From contig NC_091134.1 of the NCBI RefSeq assembly GCF_041381155.1, positions 61,372,902 through 61,436,901 of the forward strand: a stretch of DNA of 64,000 nt, given 5' to 3'. This document shows positions 31,524 to 44,110 of this stretch, piece by piece. The stretch's first letter is position 1. Every line of letters starts with the position of its first letter. Source of the DNA: Argopecten irradians. Its lineage: Eukaryota; Mollusca; Bivalvia; Pectinida; Pectinidae. A program made the position numbers and the translations under genes. A model generated the notes under the pieces. The model ran no database searches. It was given only the letters and a program-made list of their open reading frames with translations, and had not been told where the DNA came from.

Positions 31524-32672
31524 GGCGAGAAAGCACGCACAATGATAATGGTTATCATTGAGAACCAGTGAAAGACATATTATTTAGTGACATTGTAGTA
31601 ACCATCTGACATTTTGCTTATGCTATGCACAGGAAATAAACAATGAATGTGCTCATTTTCAAAGACACAAACACTTTGGGAACTGTTAATGATATTAACG
31701 GAAACACAGGCTTAGCTTAGGTTACATTTGTTACGCTATCAGTAGGTGTTGTGTTATTTTTGAGACGATGCTAATCTACAAAATTGAGGGTATAACAATA
31801 ATTCTTTTTTTTTTGCATTTCTATATATTTTTCATGTTGTTTTTAACTATATTTACTTATTGATAGGAGTTTAAATAACTGATTACGAGTAGGCCTAATA
31901 ATTTGTTGTTGGGAAACATTTCTGCTGCGTCAAGCCAAGTACGAAAAATTTGCTGAAAAATCACCATTTTTGAGCTTAAAAGATTATTTTATTTATTTCT
32001 TCCGCACAAATCACTACACATATTGGATTATTTGGTCCTGATATGTATTTGTCGTTCTATTGTGGTCATTTTGATACCACATTTGTCTACTTTAGTTGAA
32101 AAATATCAGTGTTAGGACTATTCTTCATTTTTTAGTGAAATTCGAGATGGTGGCCATCTTGATGACGTCATAACCGGAACCTATACAATGTTAACATTGG
32201 TTTTTGTTGTTGTTGTTGTTTAAACTGATTGATAAGTGGTCAAAAAACTTATTAGAAATAATAGATTGTTGTTGGGAAACATTTTTGCTGCGTCAAACAA
32301 AATATGAAAAAATTGCTGAAAAATCACCATTTTTGAGGTTTAAATCCGGTTTTTTTCATTTCCTGCGTAGAAATCACTACATATATTGGATTTTTTGGTC
32401 CTGATATGTATTTGTTGTTCTAATGTGGTCATTTTGATACCTCATTTGTCTACTTCGGTTGAAAAATGTTAATGTTATGACTATTTTTCAATTTTTAGCG
32501 AAATTCGAGATGGCGGCCATCTTGATGACGTCATAACCGGAAGTTCATCCCAACTTATGCAATGTTAACATTTGGATTTGTGATCAGTGGGTCATAAGGG
32601 TTCAGAAAAATATTGGTTCGGAGGTTTGGGGGGGGGGGGGGTGCATGTGGGACCCTCCTAGCCCATGGCCTA
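31524..32672 (-). repeat. Right inverted repeat of the foldback element
   Basis: Inverted counterpart of 29314-30585 with the same two subrepeats and CRE/YY1-like sites. It is about 120 bp shorter because of internal indels. Confidence 0.85.
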
Positions 32673-32844
32673 TTCCCATATATGAATTTTATATCGTTAA
32701 GTAACATCACACATTCTATCATTTCAGCAATAGTGATAGACGAACTAAATCGGTTTTCAAAGATACATGAAATAAGCATATTTTTGTCAACAAATATCAA
32801 CATGATAAAGCGTAAGACAATATTTGAAGAATGCGTAGCATATC

Positions 32845-32917
32845 GGTTTCGTGGTGTAGCGGTTATCACGTCTGCTTCACACGCAGAAGGTCGCGAGTTC
32901 GAACCTCGCCGAAACCT
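32845..32917 (+). tRNA. tRNA-Val(CAC), unit 3
   Basis: Canonical CAC gene, intact A and B boxes, T discriminator and T-run terminator. It lies 170 bp beyond the foldback element. Confidence 0.95.
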
Positions 32918-34325
32918 CTTTTATTTTTACATAAGAACAAGACATTTTATTTTATTTTCATATTAAGGCCTTAATACCAAGTTGATAGGATATCCGCGTT
33001 TATTAGCTTCAAATTACAAAATCAACGTTGTTTTCTCTCTCTCTCTCTCTCTCTTAATTGATAACCGTATAAGGTGTTAATGTCGATAAGGAAACTCGTC
33101 CACATCAGCAGGAATTCGTATTTATACTATCCTTGTATTGCCAGGAATTAAGAAAACAACAACAATATTTTAAAGCAAGGCTATATGATATCACAATTTT
33201 ATAAGAGTGTGCAAAATAGGCAAAACTACATTAGTAACATCAAATTGAAGATTTTCAAAAAGAGTAGCACAATGTATATGTTTGTAATACATAAATGATC
33301 CTTGGTTCTATTCTATTCGAGGATAAGAACAGAGCGGATAGGACCAGACGGAACGATATCGACACGGTACATGCTGCATTCATTCCCAACACGCCATGAA
33401 TAAAAGTCAAAGTATGACACTGCCAAATCAAGAATGATATTCTTCAACAAACCGTCTTCTAGACAGCAGCTTGCTTGAAATAGATTTTTATAAAGAATTT
33501 GTTGTGTAAATTAAATGATGATTTGACATTACGGGGTCCATCAGGGAGCTGTTTTGACTCTACTTATTATCTAATATTAAAATTGACAATAAATTTAATC
33601 ATTGATTAAGGTTTTTCCTACCATGGCAATAACATGTCAATGAATGGCAATGCTTATCTTCTTGGTTTCATCTGTTATTTTTATTACTTTATATTGCGCC
33701 AATAGCCAGCGTTATAATGTATTTTAATGAGTTTTGGGGCAGAGTGCAACTGCGTAAGCAGAAATCAACTACATCGATGTCCGAGATATGCAGGTTGGTA
33801 AAGAAGACTGCAGCAAAGCTTATTGGTCGATATAATTATTATCTCATCGGTACATCCTATGTTGTCATTTGGCAGAATAGGTCAGACTTGCTTACTATTT
33901 CCCTTGCTGTGCATTTTGCTGCTGTTTTATCAACAATTGTTGACGATAGGGCTTGAGTGAATTAAAAACCAAACGCTGTTCATTTGGTTATACAACAATG
34001 TATTGCTGAATCTGGACTAGATTGAGAAGACAACTTTTTACTCCATCAGAGAATCTGCTTTTTTTCTTCATTCCCCTCTCGAGAAATGTCCCTATCCAAA
34101 TCAATTTTAGCTCATATCTGCTATTAAATTAAAATGGTTAGTTTGTATATGTGTCGTTTAACGTTTTCGTGTTTTCCCGTTTTGTTTCTTAATAAATCAT
34201 TCATATCTATACTTGATCATATATAATACAAAATGTTCTATGTCGATATGAAATATTGATGCAGAAGGGATAGCATAAAATGGAGTAACTTACAAGGCGT
34301 CTATTTGCTCTACTGATGGTAACGA
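32918..34325 (+). other. CAC-to-AAC array spacer, unit 4
   Basis: CT run at 33034-33054 and the repeated open frame at 33717-33956, here 79 codons. Nothing else seen. Confidence 0.8.
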
Positions 34326-34392
34326 GGTTCCGTGGTGTAGTGGTTATCACGTCTGCTTAACACGCAGAGAAGGTCACGAGTTCGAAACTCGT
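34326..34392 (+). pseudogene. tRNA-Val(AAC), 5' part, split by LINE copy 2b
   Basis: Same break point as at 26478. It has an extra GA after the anticodon stem, so it decayed further after the unit was duplicated. Confidence 0.94.
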
Positions 34393-35955
34393 GGGATAAT
34401 AAAGTTGCTAATATCAGAAATATTTTGAGAATGTGGTCACAGAGACAATTAACTATACAAGGGAGAGCTATTGTGATCAATTCATTGTTGATGTCCAGAT
34501 GTTGGTATTGTCTAACGTCACATACAATACCTCTAGCTGCTATTACTGAAATAAAAAAAAAAAACTATGTATTGATTTTTTGTGGCATAAAGGTGCGCAT
34601 TTGGTGGCTTATGACACCATTATTGGCAAAAGAAAAGATGGTGGTTTGAATGTACCTGATATTGAGTTAAAACTTAAAGCATTTAGATTAAAATTTTTTG
34701 AAGGTGGTTAGATACATCTTGCACAGCAGTCTGGAAATGTATGGGTCAGTATTTTTTTAACAAAGTTCTGAACTTAAATCTCGATTTTGAGGTTATTTAT
34801 TGTAAGTTTCCTAATAAGTATCTTAGATCTTTACCTATTGTTTATCACGAAATGTTAAAGGCTTGGTATGTATTTCAGTCTGTTAACGAGGTCTTCTATA
34901 ATGAGGACAACTTTTTTGTGTATGAACAGCCTTTGTTTTTCAACCCAATATTTGTGAACAATGACAAACCTGTATTTATTGAATGTTTCTCCAAAGCTGG
35001 TGTAGTTAAAGTGAAGCATTTGACTTTAGAAGTCGTATCTAAGTTCATTCACTCAAATGCAATAGTTGATGTTATTAAGGATAGTAATCCAGATATTTCT
35101 AGTGACATAATTTTAAATGATTACAAAATTATCATGAACTCTATTCCTGCTAAATATAAAGATGTTATTTTGAGCAATGTACATACCAATATAAGAACTG
35201 ACGCTAGACCTTACGTTACATATATGGATGGTAATGGGACAACAGTACAGCCCTATCCAAAAACCACAAAGGATATCTATGGTTGTTTTATTCGTCGATT
35301 TTTCAGAAGACCAAAATCAACTGAATATTGGTCAAATGTTTTTAATAGCATGAGTCTACCACAAGTCTTTACAATAATGTATTTGCCATTTTTACCATGT
35401 GATATTGTTGATGTTCACTATCGTATTGTTCATAATACTATATTTACCATGGAAAAGTTGAAGAAAATTGGCACAGTTAATAATGACCAATGTCTTGTTT
35501 GTAAAACTGATTCAGAAACCTTACAGCATTTGTTTCTTGATTGTTCAGAACTTTCCGATTTTTTAGCCTACATCCAAACATTAACAAAGAAACTTTTTTC
35601 AAAGGCTGATCAGCATTACTTATCGGATATTTCTCTAGGAAGTCTTGTACTTCTGGGTTTCACAAGAAAGATCAAATTCACTAATCCGTATTTCATTAAC
35701 TTCTTTTTTGGAGTAGTTCGTTTCTGTATATTTAAAAGGCGCAACTTAGTAGTTAGTGATATGTAAAAGTTGAATTTGAAAACTTTCTTTAAGTATACAC
35801 TTAGAAAATATTTTGATTATATTAGACATTATTATCAAATGGCAAAGAAATATCAGTTGTTCAAAAGGTATATTGCTGCAGATAATGCATTGTTAAAAGG
35901 TGATGATATTTCTTTAAATTCTAATGATTTGAGTTCCTTTGTTTTAGATATCTAG
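34393..35955 (+). pseudogene. LINE ORF2 3' fragment, copy 2b
   Basis: As copy 2a, with one more in-frame stop at about 35764 (ATG TAA) that splits the C-terminal part into 34741-35766 and 35770-35955. Confidence 0.92.
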
Positions 35956-36148
35956 TTAACACTATTGTACTCATTGTCTTTGTATTATTATTGCAAATGA
36001 AAAGAAATTGAATGTATGCGTTATAAAGTCTGTGATATATTGATTTCAAATGTTTATATTAAATGAAATGTGAGGAGCCTTCGGGGCCCCAACCCCGGGG
36101 GTCCTATTTGCTGGGAACATTAAAAGATTATTTTTAAAGATAAAAAAA

Positions 36149-36201
36149 AGAGCGTCGTGCTAATAACGCGAATGTCGTGGGTTCGACCCCCACACTGGCC
36201 A
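36149..36201 (+). pseudogene. tRNA-Ile(AAT), 3' part, transduced (second copy)
   Basis: Identical in extent (53 nt, A21 to A73) to 28232-28284. It follows the LINE A tail directly. Confidence 0.92.
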
Positions 36202-36663
36202 TTTCCTTACATATTTTTTTTTACTCTAGACTTGTTCAGAATCACGTTTGGTTCCATTTTTATTTTACCAAATTTGTTTCAAATGAAACATTATTGCAGC
36301 GTATATTATTAGCACTTTAACACGATCTATCTTATTGTTTGTCAAATCTCCGTCTTTATATTTCAAACGGGGCTTTGCTATTTTGCCACATTGACATTTA
36401 CAATTTCGACTGTTCGCAGAAATTATTATATACACAAGTAGATAATGAAAAACTATAAATGGGTAGAATTATTTAAGATGCACAAACATGTTTTCACACC
36501 ATTTCATCCTATATGTCTAATTTGTCAATGTTCAATTATGAAAGTCTTTATGCTATCACAATGTTCACCAGTGAATCGCCGTTTCATTGTTTATCACCAT
36601 TAGAATTATGTTCTTGTACTGTTTGCAGATTTAAAATAAAAAAATCAAGCAATGAAAAAAAAA

Positions 36664-36715
36664 ATCACGTCTGCTTAACACGCAGAAGGTCACGAGTTCG
36701 AAACTCGTCGGAACC
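36664..36715 (+). pseudogene. tRNA-Val(AAC), 3' part, after LINE copy 2b
   Basis: Nucleotides 21-72 with the normal CGGAACC acceptor strand. The A box is absent. Confidence 0.94.
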
Positions 36716-37045
36716 TGCAATTATTTTTATTGCATTTAACAAAATTATTTTCTCTATTCTTTGTGAAAAGAACCAATTCTTTTTCGTGAAACACAGGTAC
36801 GTTAACAAACGTGTTAAGAAACATAAAAATCAAACAAACATGGAAAAAATGCGTTCATATGTGCTAAAATGACAACAACTGTCTTGTGAATACCTGTTTA
36901 GTTCCGCTTGACTGGATTTGACCAAGGCACGGACTACATATATATGTAATAGCAAACTAGCATACGCGTACGTGTAAAGGTGTATGTGTATTGTGTATTG
37001 TGTACAGCTTCCATACATAAACAGTAAATATTTATAAATACCAAC

Positions 37046-38043
37046 ATGGCTGACACAGCCTCTGAAGCAGCCAAACGCCTACGAGAGTCTTCACAATCGG
37101 AAATGAGTATGGGAGAGAGTCCAATCCATGACAAAAAACTGTGAGTAGAAAGCCTTCAAAAAAGGCAAAGAAAAAAGCAAAAATTGAAAAAGATCAAACG
37201 ACACTTGAAAGTTTTCTAGATAATCCTGACGATTCCCAAAAAGAAAATGATTTAAAAATGACACGAATTGAAGAGTTAATGAATAGTTTCATGAAGGACT
37301 TGAAATTGGAAATGCAAAATTTCGTTACTAAGGAACAGCATCAGGAATCATTAAAAAAAGTTACATTGGAATTTCAAATGCAAATAGACAATGTCAAACT
37401 ACAGCACCGAGATGAGATTGAGAGATTAGAAGGTCAAATTTTGGAAATGGAACACAAAAATAGAGAGCTAGACATCAAAGTTGATAAACTGTCGAAAGAA
37501 AGTGAAACTCATGCCATTGAACTCGATCTAATCAACCGTGATACTAGAGACTTATTTCTAACTATCAATGATCTTGAACAACACGGGCGATCCAATTCAA
37601 TTAGAATATCCGGCGTCCCGGATGACAAGAAGAATGAGGATGTGGAGGACACATGCGCTGTAATAATAAAACTCTTTAAGTCTAAACTTCAATTAGACAT
37701 AAATTCGGAAGAAATTGATACAGCTCACAGACTAGGGCCATATAAGCAGGGCAAACCACATAACATTATCTGCAAATTCATTCATCGCAGATGTAAGACC
37801 AAAATACTGAATGCGGGTATAAAAAATCTACCAAAGACTGGTATGTGGATTAGGGATGACGTGACGAAATACAACCAAAATCTACTAGACCGAGCTTTCC
37901 AATGCCCATTCATCGCCAAAGCCAGGTTTTCCAACAGAAAAAATCCGCGTCATTACAAAGTCAGGTCGAACTGAATTTATATCAACTGAGGACGAGTTCG
38001 ATCATCTGTGGGGTTCGCTCGCCCAGGAGCATGCCCATCATTA
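37046..38043 (+). pseudogene. L1-like LINE ORF1 (coiled coil and RRM-like), frameshifted
   Basis: The start ATG at 37046 gives a short MADTASEAAKRLRE leader, then a frameshift near 37140. The main open part (37141-37974) has a Lys-rich segment, a long coiled coil (roughly residues 40-150), the HGRSNSIRISGVP start of an RRM-like domain, the ID-AHRLG motif and the KTGMWIRDDVTKYN block typical of LINE ORF1 proteins. A second frameshift in an A run near 37940 moves the C-terminal end to the stop at about 38041. It presumably bound LINE RNA as a trimer. Confidence 0.85.
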
Positions 38044-39599
38044 ATTAACTTCAATTAATAAATGTGTATTTATACCTATAATACACTTACGCGCGCGTAT
38101 GTCGGACTGTATATAACGCGTCTCCAAGGAAAATTCCGTTCGAGATATAGACTTGAATAAATTTAAGTGTGTATGGAATCATTTAGTGTTTTAGATTTAC
38201 AACAACTATGTACTGTACATGTACATTGTGGAAGATATTATATTTTATAACGAATAATATTAAATACTATACTGAATAATATAATATGTATTATTTACAT
38301 TTGTAGTATCAAATTTTATGATTGTTTATTTACCTTACACCCCTATAAAATTGATATATTTTTGTAGAACAGGTGATGTATATACATAGCCGGATTTTTT
38401 TCAGGTGTAGTCAGGGAAGCTGTGTGTTGGTTTTAGCTATTAGAAAACAGTATCGGTCTTCCGGGTCCAATACACTTCACGATTTCTTTCATAATGTAGT
38501 ATATCTACACACAATATTGGTAATTTTCTTTGTGTGCGTTTTTTTTTTTTTTATTATTTATATATATATATATATCATATATACTCATAAGCTGCAGAAA
38601 AAAGTAAATAAATTATCTGTCGTTATATTTTTTTAATACTTTCCGGAAACTACGGATCTTCTTTAAAGACTACACCGATAGTCCCTGTCTTTTGGACGCT
38701 TAAATGCTATAATTCTATTATATTTCAAAGCTGCAAACTAACCTAGATCGGAACAATGGTCCGTTTTCCTTTTAGTAATGCAATAAGATTTCCGGTTAAA
38801 TTGTAAACACGAGGTTGAAATTTTACTATGTTTTTACTGCTTCAGAAGACCATTTAAAAAGACAAAGATCGACTCAACACGGTAATCATACTAAATTCTA
38901 TCATCATAATTATTTTTTAAAGAACATCGGTTGTTGTCTGACTAATGATAATATGTTACATGATAGCTATTTATATCATCAACAAATTTTAAGTCTCCTA
39001 TAATTATAAATCCATGCAACAAATAACACAATCTTGCTAGTTGAAATTGGTAGAGAATAGGTTATCAAAAAATTTAACTAATACATATCTACTTGTGACA
39101 TGGCAGCCGATGCCCTGTCACGATATTTACATGTAGTTTATAATAGTACAACACTAATAGTAGTCATACTTTTGATCAAGATACCAGGGGTATGAATTCT
39201 TTTATACATTATAATACCGTAAATGGCGAGCATTGCTTTATCTTGTTTTTTTTCTTCTATTTTTCGGCTTGGATAATACATAAGATATGCAGACATTGAA
39301 GTATTTTTACAGTCTTTCGGAACTACTGTCAAGGTTTTCACATTGTTTTACTTCTTGATTTATTAATGTCAAATTTGATTTTTGTGTTTATGGGTCTTGG
39401 TGATTCTATGTTCGTTGTTGTTTTCATGTCATAAAGTGTTTACTTTGTGTAATAGATTGGCAATTTCAAATATATATATACATTTACTTGTTTTTTTACC
39501 TATTCTTGGTGTCAGACTACTGTTGCTTTTGCATTTTCAATACTTTTTTCAATTGCTATACAGACAACATGTGTAATATTTACTATAATGTATTAGATT
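38044..39599 (+). other. Unusually long gap between ORF1 and ORF2 of the L1-like LINE
   Basis: 1556 bp with no coding frame of note, rich in A/T with a TA microsatellite around 38560-38585. A short frame at 39097-39130 reads MAADALSRYL, resembling the end of a Gypsy RNase H, but it is too short to call. Confidence 0.6.
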
Positions 39600-42500
39600 A
39601 TGGCAAAAAGTATTAGGATAGCATCTGCAAACTGTAGAGGATTAGGTCAAAAGGAAAAAAGAATGGATGTCTTTAATTTCTTAAAAAGCCACTTTAGGGA
39701 ATTTAGTATTTTCTGTCTCCAAGATACCCATTTTATAGAAGACCAAGAAAGGGAAATTATTGAGCAATGGGGTTTTAAATGTTATTTCAATTCCTATAGA
39801 AACAACTCGAGGGGGGTATGCATTCTTTTTAACAACAATTTTGAATTCAATATTTATGATAAGTGGAATGACACTCAAGGTAACATACTGGCACTCGATA
39901 TTTCTATAGAAAAAAGTAGATTTACATTGATTAATATATATGGTCCGAATAGAGATGATCCAGACTTCTATAAAAAAATTCATGAACAGATCAATATTTT
40001 TGACAATTCAAACTGTATTATATGTGGTGACTTCAATCTAGTTTTAGATCCTGACATTGATTCAAATAATTATCTACATGTAAATAACCCTAATGCACGA
40101 ACTCAAGTTCTTAAATTAATAGAGGAATGTAATTTGATAGATCCTTTTAGACATTTTAATCCAGACTACAAAAGATATACATGGAGGAAGAAAAACCCAA
40201 TAAAACAGGCTAGATTAGACTTTTTCCTCACTTCAGATAACCTCCTAAATTTAATTGATAAAATAAACATTCATGCAGGATACAGATCAGACCATTCTAT
40301 TATATCATTAGATCTTAAACTAAATAATTTTGTTAGAGGCAAAGGCCTATGGAAATTCAACAATGATCTCTTACATGATCAGGAATATGTGCAAAAAGTT
40401 AAAGATACAATATACAAAACTAAAATACAATATGCTTCTGATATGTATAATAACGATATTAAAAATATACCAGATTCTGACCTTGAATTATGTATTGATG
40501 ATCAACTGTTTTTTGAAACTTTACTTTTAGAGATCAGGGGAGTAACTATTTCACATTCATCATTTAAGAAAAAAGAAAGAGATAAAAGAGAAAAAAAGTT
40601 AATAACTGAAATAGAATTACTTGAAAAAAATGATTCTTGGGTATCTAATCCAGAAACGTATGAAGAAAAAAAATGAATTAGAGAATATTAGAAAGATTAA
40701 AATGAAAGGACATGTAATACGATCTAAAGTAACTTGGCTTGAAGAAGGCGAAAAACCATCTAAATATTTTTGTAATTTGGAAAATTATAATTATATCAAT
40801 AAAACTATCTGTAAAATAGAGAAAGATAATGGTGATATTTTAACGGATCAGAAACAGATTCTTGATGAAATTCAAATGTTTTATAAAGTATTGTATTCAG
40901 ATCATTCGGGGTCCATTAAAGATGTTGATCTGGATCATCTCTTATCAGGATTTGATTTCATGAATTTAAGTAATGACCAGAAAGTAAAATTAGAGGGACC
41001 ATTGACGGAGACAGAAGTACTATCTGCCCTTAAGAACATGAAAAACTGTAAATCGCCTGGCTCTGATGGTTTTACAAGCGAATTTTATAAATTTTTCTGG
41101 ATAAATTTAAAATGTTTCATTATTAGATCACTAAATTTTGGCTACACCAAGGGTGAACTTTCAATTACACAAAGACAGGGTATTATCACCTGCATACCAA
41201 AGGGAGATAAAGCTAGACATTTCTTAAAAAATTGGAGACCTATTACTTTGCTGAATGTAGTGTATAAATTAGCATCAGCTTGCATAGCAAACAGGCTAAA
41301 GTCAGTTTTAGATTATTTAATTTCGGAAACTCAGACAGGTTTTTTAAGCGGACGTTATATTGGAGAAAATACTAGACTCATTTACGACATTATGAATTAT
41401 TCAGAATTAAATGATATACCTGGACTTTTAATTTTTATTGATTTTGAAAAAGCTTTTGATTCGGTCTCATGGGATTTTTTACATAAAGTAATAGATTTTT
41501 TTAATTTCGGAGAAAGCACCAAAAGATGGATTAAAACTTTATATAATAATACATTTTCAGCAGTTACACAAAACTGTTTTCTATCAGAATTTTTTAATAT
41601 ACAAAGAGGTTGCAGACAAGGTGATCCTGTCTCCCCATACCTTTTTTTACTTGTTGCTGAAGTGCTAGCTATTCTTATAAAAAATAACAGAAATATCAAG
41701 GGCATAAAAGTTTATCAAAAAGACCATAAACTCTCACAGTTTGCAGATGACACATCAATTATTTTAGACGGATCGCAAAACTCATTCAATGAAACTCTAA
41801 ATGTGTTAGAATTTTTTGGTAAGATCTCTGGCTTGAAAGTCAATAATGACAAAACTAAAGTTATTTGGATTGGGAAGAAAAAATTCAGTGCTTACGTATA
41901 CCATCATAGATGGAAACTTAAATGGGGTGAAACAAAATTTAATTTGCTTGGTATTGATTTTTCAGTTAATTTAGATGAAATGACTAGTATAAATTACACA
42001 AAAGTGCAAACTAATATAAAAAAAAATATCCTTGGGCATTGGTCAAGGAGACTCCTTACTCCTATTGGAAGAATTGTAGTTTTGAAATCAATTATTATAC
42101 CTAAATTCAATCATTTGTTTATAACCATTCCCACTCCTGGAAACTCTTTCATTCAACATTTGAATACTTTATTCTTTAATTTCATTTGGCAATCACCAGT
42201 TGATAAAATCAAAAGAAAAACATTAATATCAAATTATGAAAATGGTGGTCTTAAAATGGTTGATATTTCTGAATTCATATCTAGTTTGAAATCTACATGG
42301 ATGCGAAGGCTTCTTAAAAGTAATAGAAAATGATGGATTAATATTTTTGAATCACAACACTTCCCAATATCATATGTATCTGATTTAGGAACTGATTTTA
42401 TAAAAAAAAACATAAAACAAATAATACATTTTGGATGCATGTTTTCCAGCCATGGGTTAGGGTATCTGAAGCAGTACAGGTGAGAACTTCTTCAGAATTT

Positions 42501-43406
42501 TTAAGACTTCCTTTATGGTACAACCCTATTTTTTGCATTGATAATAAATCCTTTTTTAACAAAAAATGGTTTGATAAGGGTGTTCGATATGTTTGTGATT
42601 TATTAGACCAAGAGAATAATTTTCTTTCTTTTAATGATTTCAAACAAAGATTCGGTATAGAATCAGAAAATTTTTTGCTTTATCGAAGTATATGCAGTTG
42701 TATCAAGAAAATATGTAAGAATCTAAATTTAAACCTTAGTATGTTAAATAAACTAGATAGACCATTCATACCTAGCCATATTCATATTCTATTTAAAAGT
42801 ATTAAGGGATGTAAAGACATGTATCTTTGTTTAATTGAAAAAAATAAAGGTTTGATAACATCAGAGCAGAAATGGAAGCAACAAGCTGTCTTTAGAAACA
42901 TACACTGGAAAAACAAATATAAAATACCTTTTCTAATTACCAAAGATACATCAATACAATGGTTCCAGTATAGATTACAGCACCGTATACTCCCTTTGAA
43001 TAATTACTTAAAAATTATAAATATTTCTGAAAATAATATATGTAATATCTGTAATACAGAAGTTGAAACCATAGAACATGTTTTTTGGTATTGTCAAAAA
43101 TCTTTTGAAATATGGCAAGGTATGAAAAGAAAAATATATGAAAAAACTAATAATGTGGTGGAATTTGAATTAGAAACAATACTGTTTGGTGAGACTGAAT
43201 TTTTTTCAATACCTCTCAATTTTATTATTCTTTATATGAAGTTTTATATTTTTTCTGTATCAAGAAAAAAACAAAACATAAATATGCAAGGTTTGAGTGA
43301 GTTTTTGTTAACAAAATATGATGTTGAAAAAAAGCTGTCAATTAAAAATGGAAGTATTGAGAAATTTGATCAAATATGGACCAATTGGAAATATATTTTT
43401 GAATAG
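39600..43406 (+). pseudogene. L1-like LINE ORF2 (endonuclease and reverse transcriptase), broken
   Basis: Starts MAKSIRIASANCRG. APE endonuclease: CLQDTHF, ICGDFNLVLD (about residue 143), ARLDFFLTS, YRSDHSII. RT: SPGSDGFTSEFYKFFW, NWRPITLLNVVYK, IDFEKAFDSVSWDFL, RQGDPVSPYLF, FADD near 41742. C-terminal knuckle CNICNTEVETIEHVFWYC near 43040-43100. Three breaks: frameshift in the A run at about 40662-40673, an in-frame TGA at 42331-42333, and a frameshift in the A run at about 42403-42411. Each side of every break matches the family, so the protein was whole once. Confidence 0.9.
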
Positions 43407-43837
43407 TTCTTGAAATATGCCAATCTATGTTTGTATGATGTTTTTATGTTGTAGTACTTAAATATGTATGATTTGAATCTTTTTGTTTTGTTTGTGTATT
43501 GTCTGTAATTCTTTATATATATATGTGTGTGTGTGTGTGTCTTTTTGTGCTAGATTTTGTTTGTATATACAAATGCTTTATTCATTCCACTACAAACATT
43601 AAACCAAAACAATTAAATTCTAAATCTTAATGTGAACAGAATACTCAATACACAAGTAATTTTCTTAAAAAGTTTTTCCTTTTTTCCCTTTAACTATAAT
43701 GGCTCTAAAAACTTATATTTATTGTTTAAATTGATGAATTGATGCATGATGTGCGAGAGCCCTCCTGTGCGAGGACATTATTGTTCGGGGAGTTGACCCC
43801 AGGGCACCCCAACCCTGGCAGCTCTCACCAAATTACC

Positions 43838-43884
43838 GATGTGTATATACATTTGTTGCAATGCCACAAATGTATATACACATC
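43838..43884 (+). other. Perfect 19-bp hairpin in the L1-like LINE 3' UTR
   Basis: GATGTGTATATACATTTGT (43838-43856) and its exact complement (43866-43884) flank a 9-nt loop, about 35 nt before the poly(A). It is likely a recognition structure for reverse transcription, though that is inference. Confidence 0.85.
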
Positions 43885-44054
43885 ATACTTAGCTGGGGGA
43901 ATAAAATATTTGTACTGTAAAAAAAAAAAAAAAAATCAAACTTTCTTTCAAAACAGAATTAAATTCAAATATTTTTCTTTTCCAGTTAAAAAACTCCGAG
44001 GGAAAAGAATGTGAAACAAATACTATTGATATCTGGGCAGTGCATTAAGAAATC

Positions 44055-44110
44055 GGTTTCGTGGTGTAGTGGTTATCACGTCTGCTTTACATGCAGAAGG
44101 TCGCGAGTTC
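44055..44110 (+). pseudogene. tRNA-Val(TAC), 5' part, split by LINE copy 3
   Basis: Nucleotides 1-56, with one change at the end of the anticodon loop (TTTACAT). Nucleotides 21-56 (44075-44110) are the 36-bp target duplication repeated at 48136-48171. Confidence 0.95.

Larger units (their letters stand above)
29314..32672. mobile_element. Foldback DNA element with ~1.2 kb inverted repeats
   Basis: 3359 bp starting TAGGCCATGG and ending CCATGGCCTA, inserted in the TAC-CAC spacer with a 3-bp TTC duplication (29311-29313 and 32673-32675). The empty site is visible at 48440-48445 and in the other units. Inverted repeats reach inward to about 30585 and from about 31524, more diverged toward the centre. 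Each arm contains two tandem ~370-bp subrepeats. The ~940-bp core shows no transposase I can recognise, so it is probably non-autonomous. It is present in unit 3 only and so is younger than the array duplications. Superfamily undetermined. Confidence 0.88.
34393..36663 (+). mobile_element. tRNA-targeted LINE, copy 2b (duplicate of 2a)
   Basis: Same 5' truncation point, same private changes (A-run expansion, disrupted end of the first frame), same tRNA-Ile(AAT) transduction (36149-36201), flank (36202-36654) and poly(A). It is therefore the same insertion copied with its array unit. Confidence 0.93.
36778..43935 (+). mobile_element. Second LINE, L1-like, with poly(A)
   Basis: 7.16 kb element with a coiled-coil ORF1, a long noncoding gap, ORF2 (APE, RT, CCHC), a 3' UTR with a perfect hairpin and 17 A residues. 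It sits in the AAC-TAC spacer of unit 4. Comparing flanks with intact spacers (for example 28860), six target bases (GCAAAT) are missing and there is no target duplication. Unrelated in detail to the tRNA-targeted LINE and not in a tRNA. Several frameshifts make it inactive. Confidence 0.9.

Noticed and set aside
29314-32672. Foldback element as a palindromic assembly error
   Set aside because: It has a clear 3-bp target duplication, a unique core, and arms that differ by indels and substitutions.
39097-39130. Gypsy RNase H relic (MAADALSRYL)
   Set aside because: About ten residues only, with no flanking similarity; kept as a remark, not a feature.
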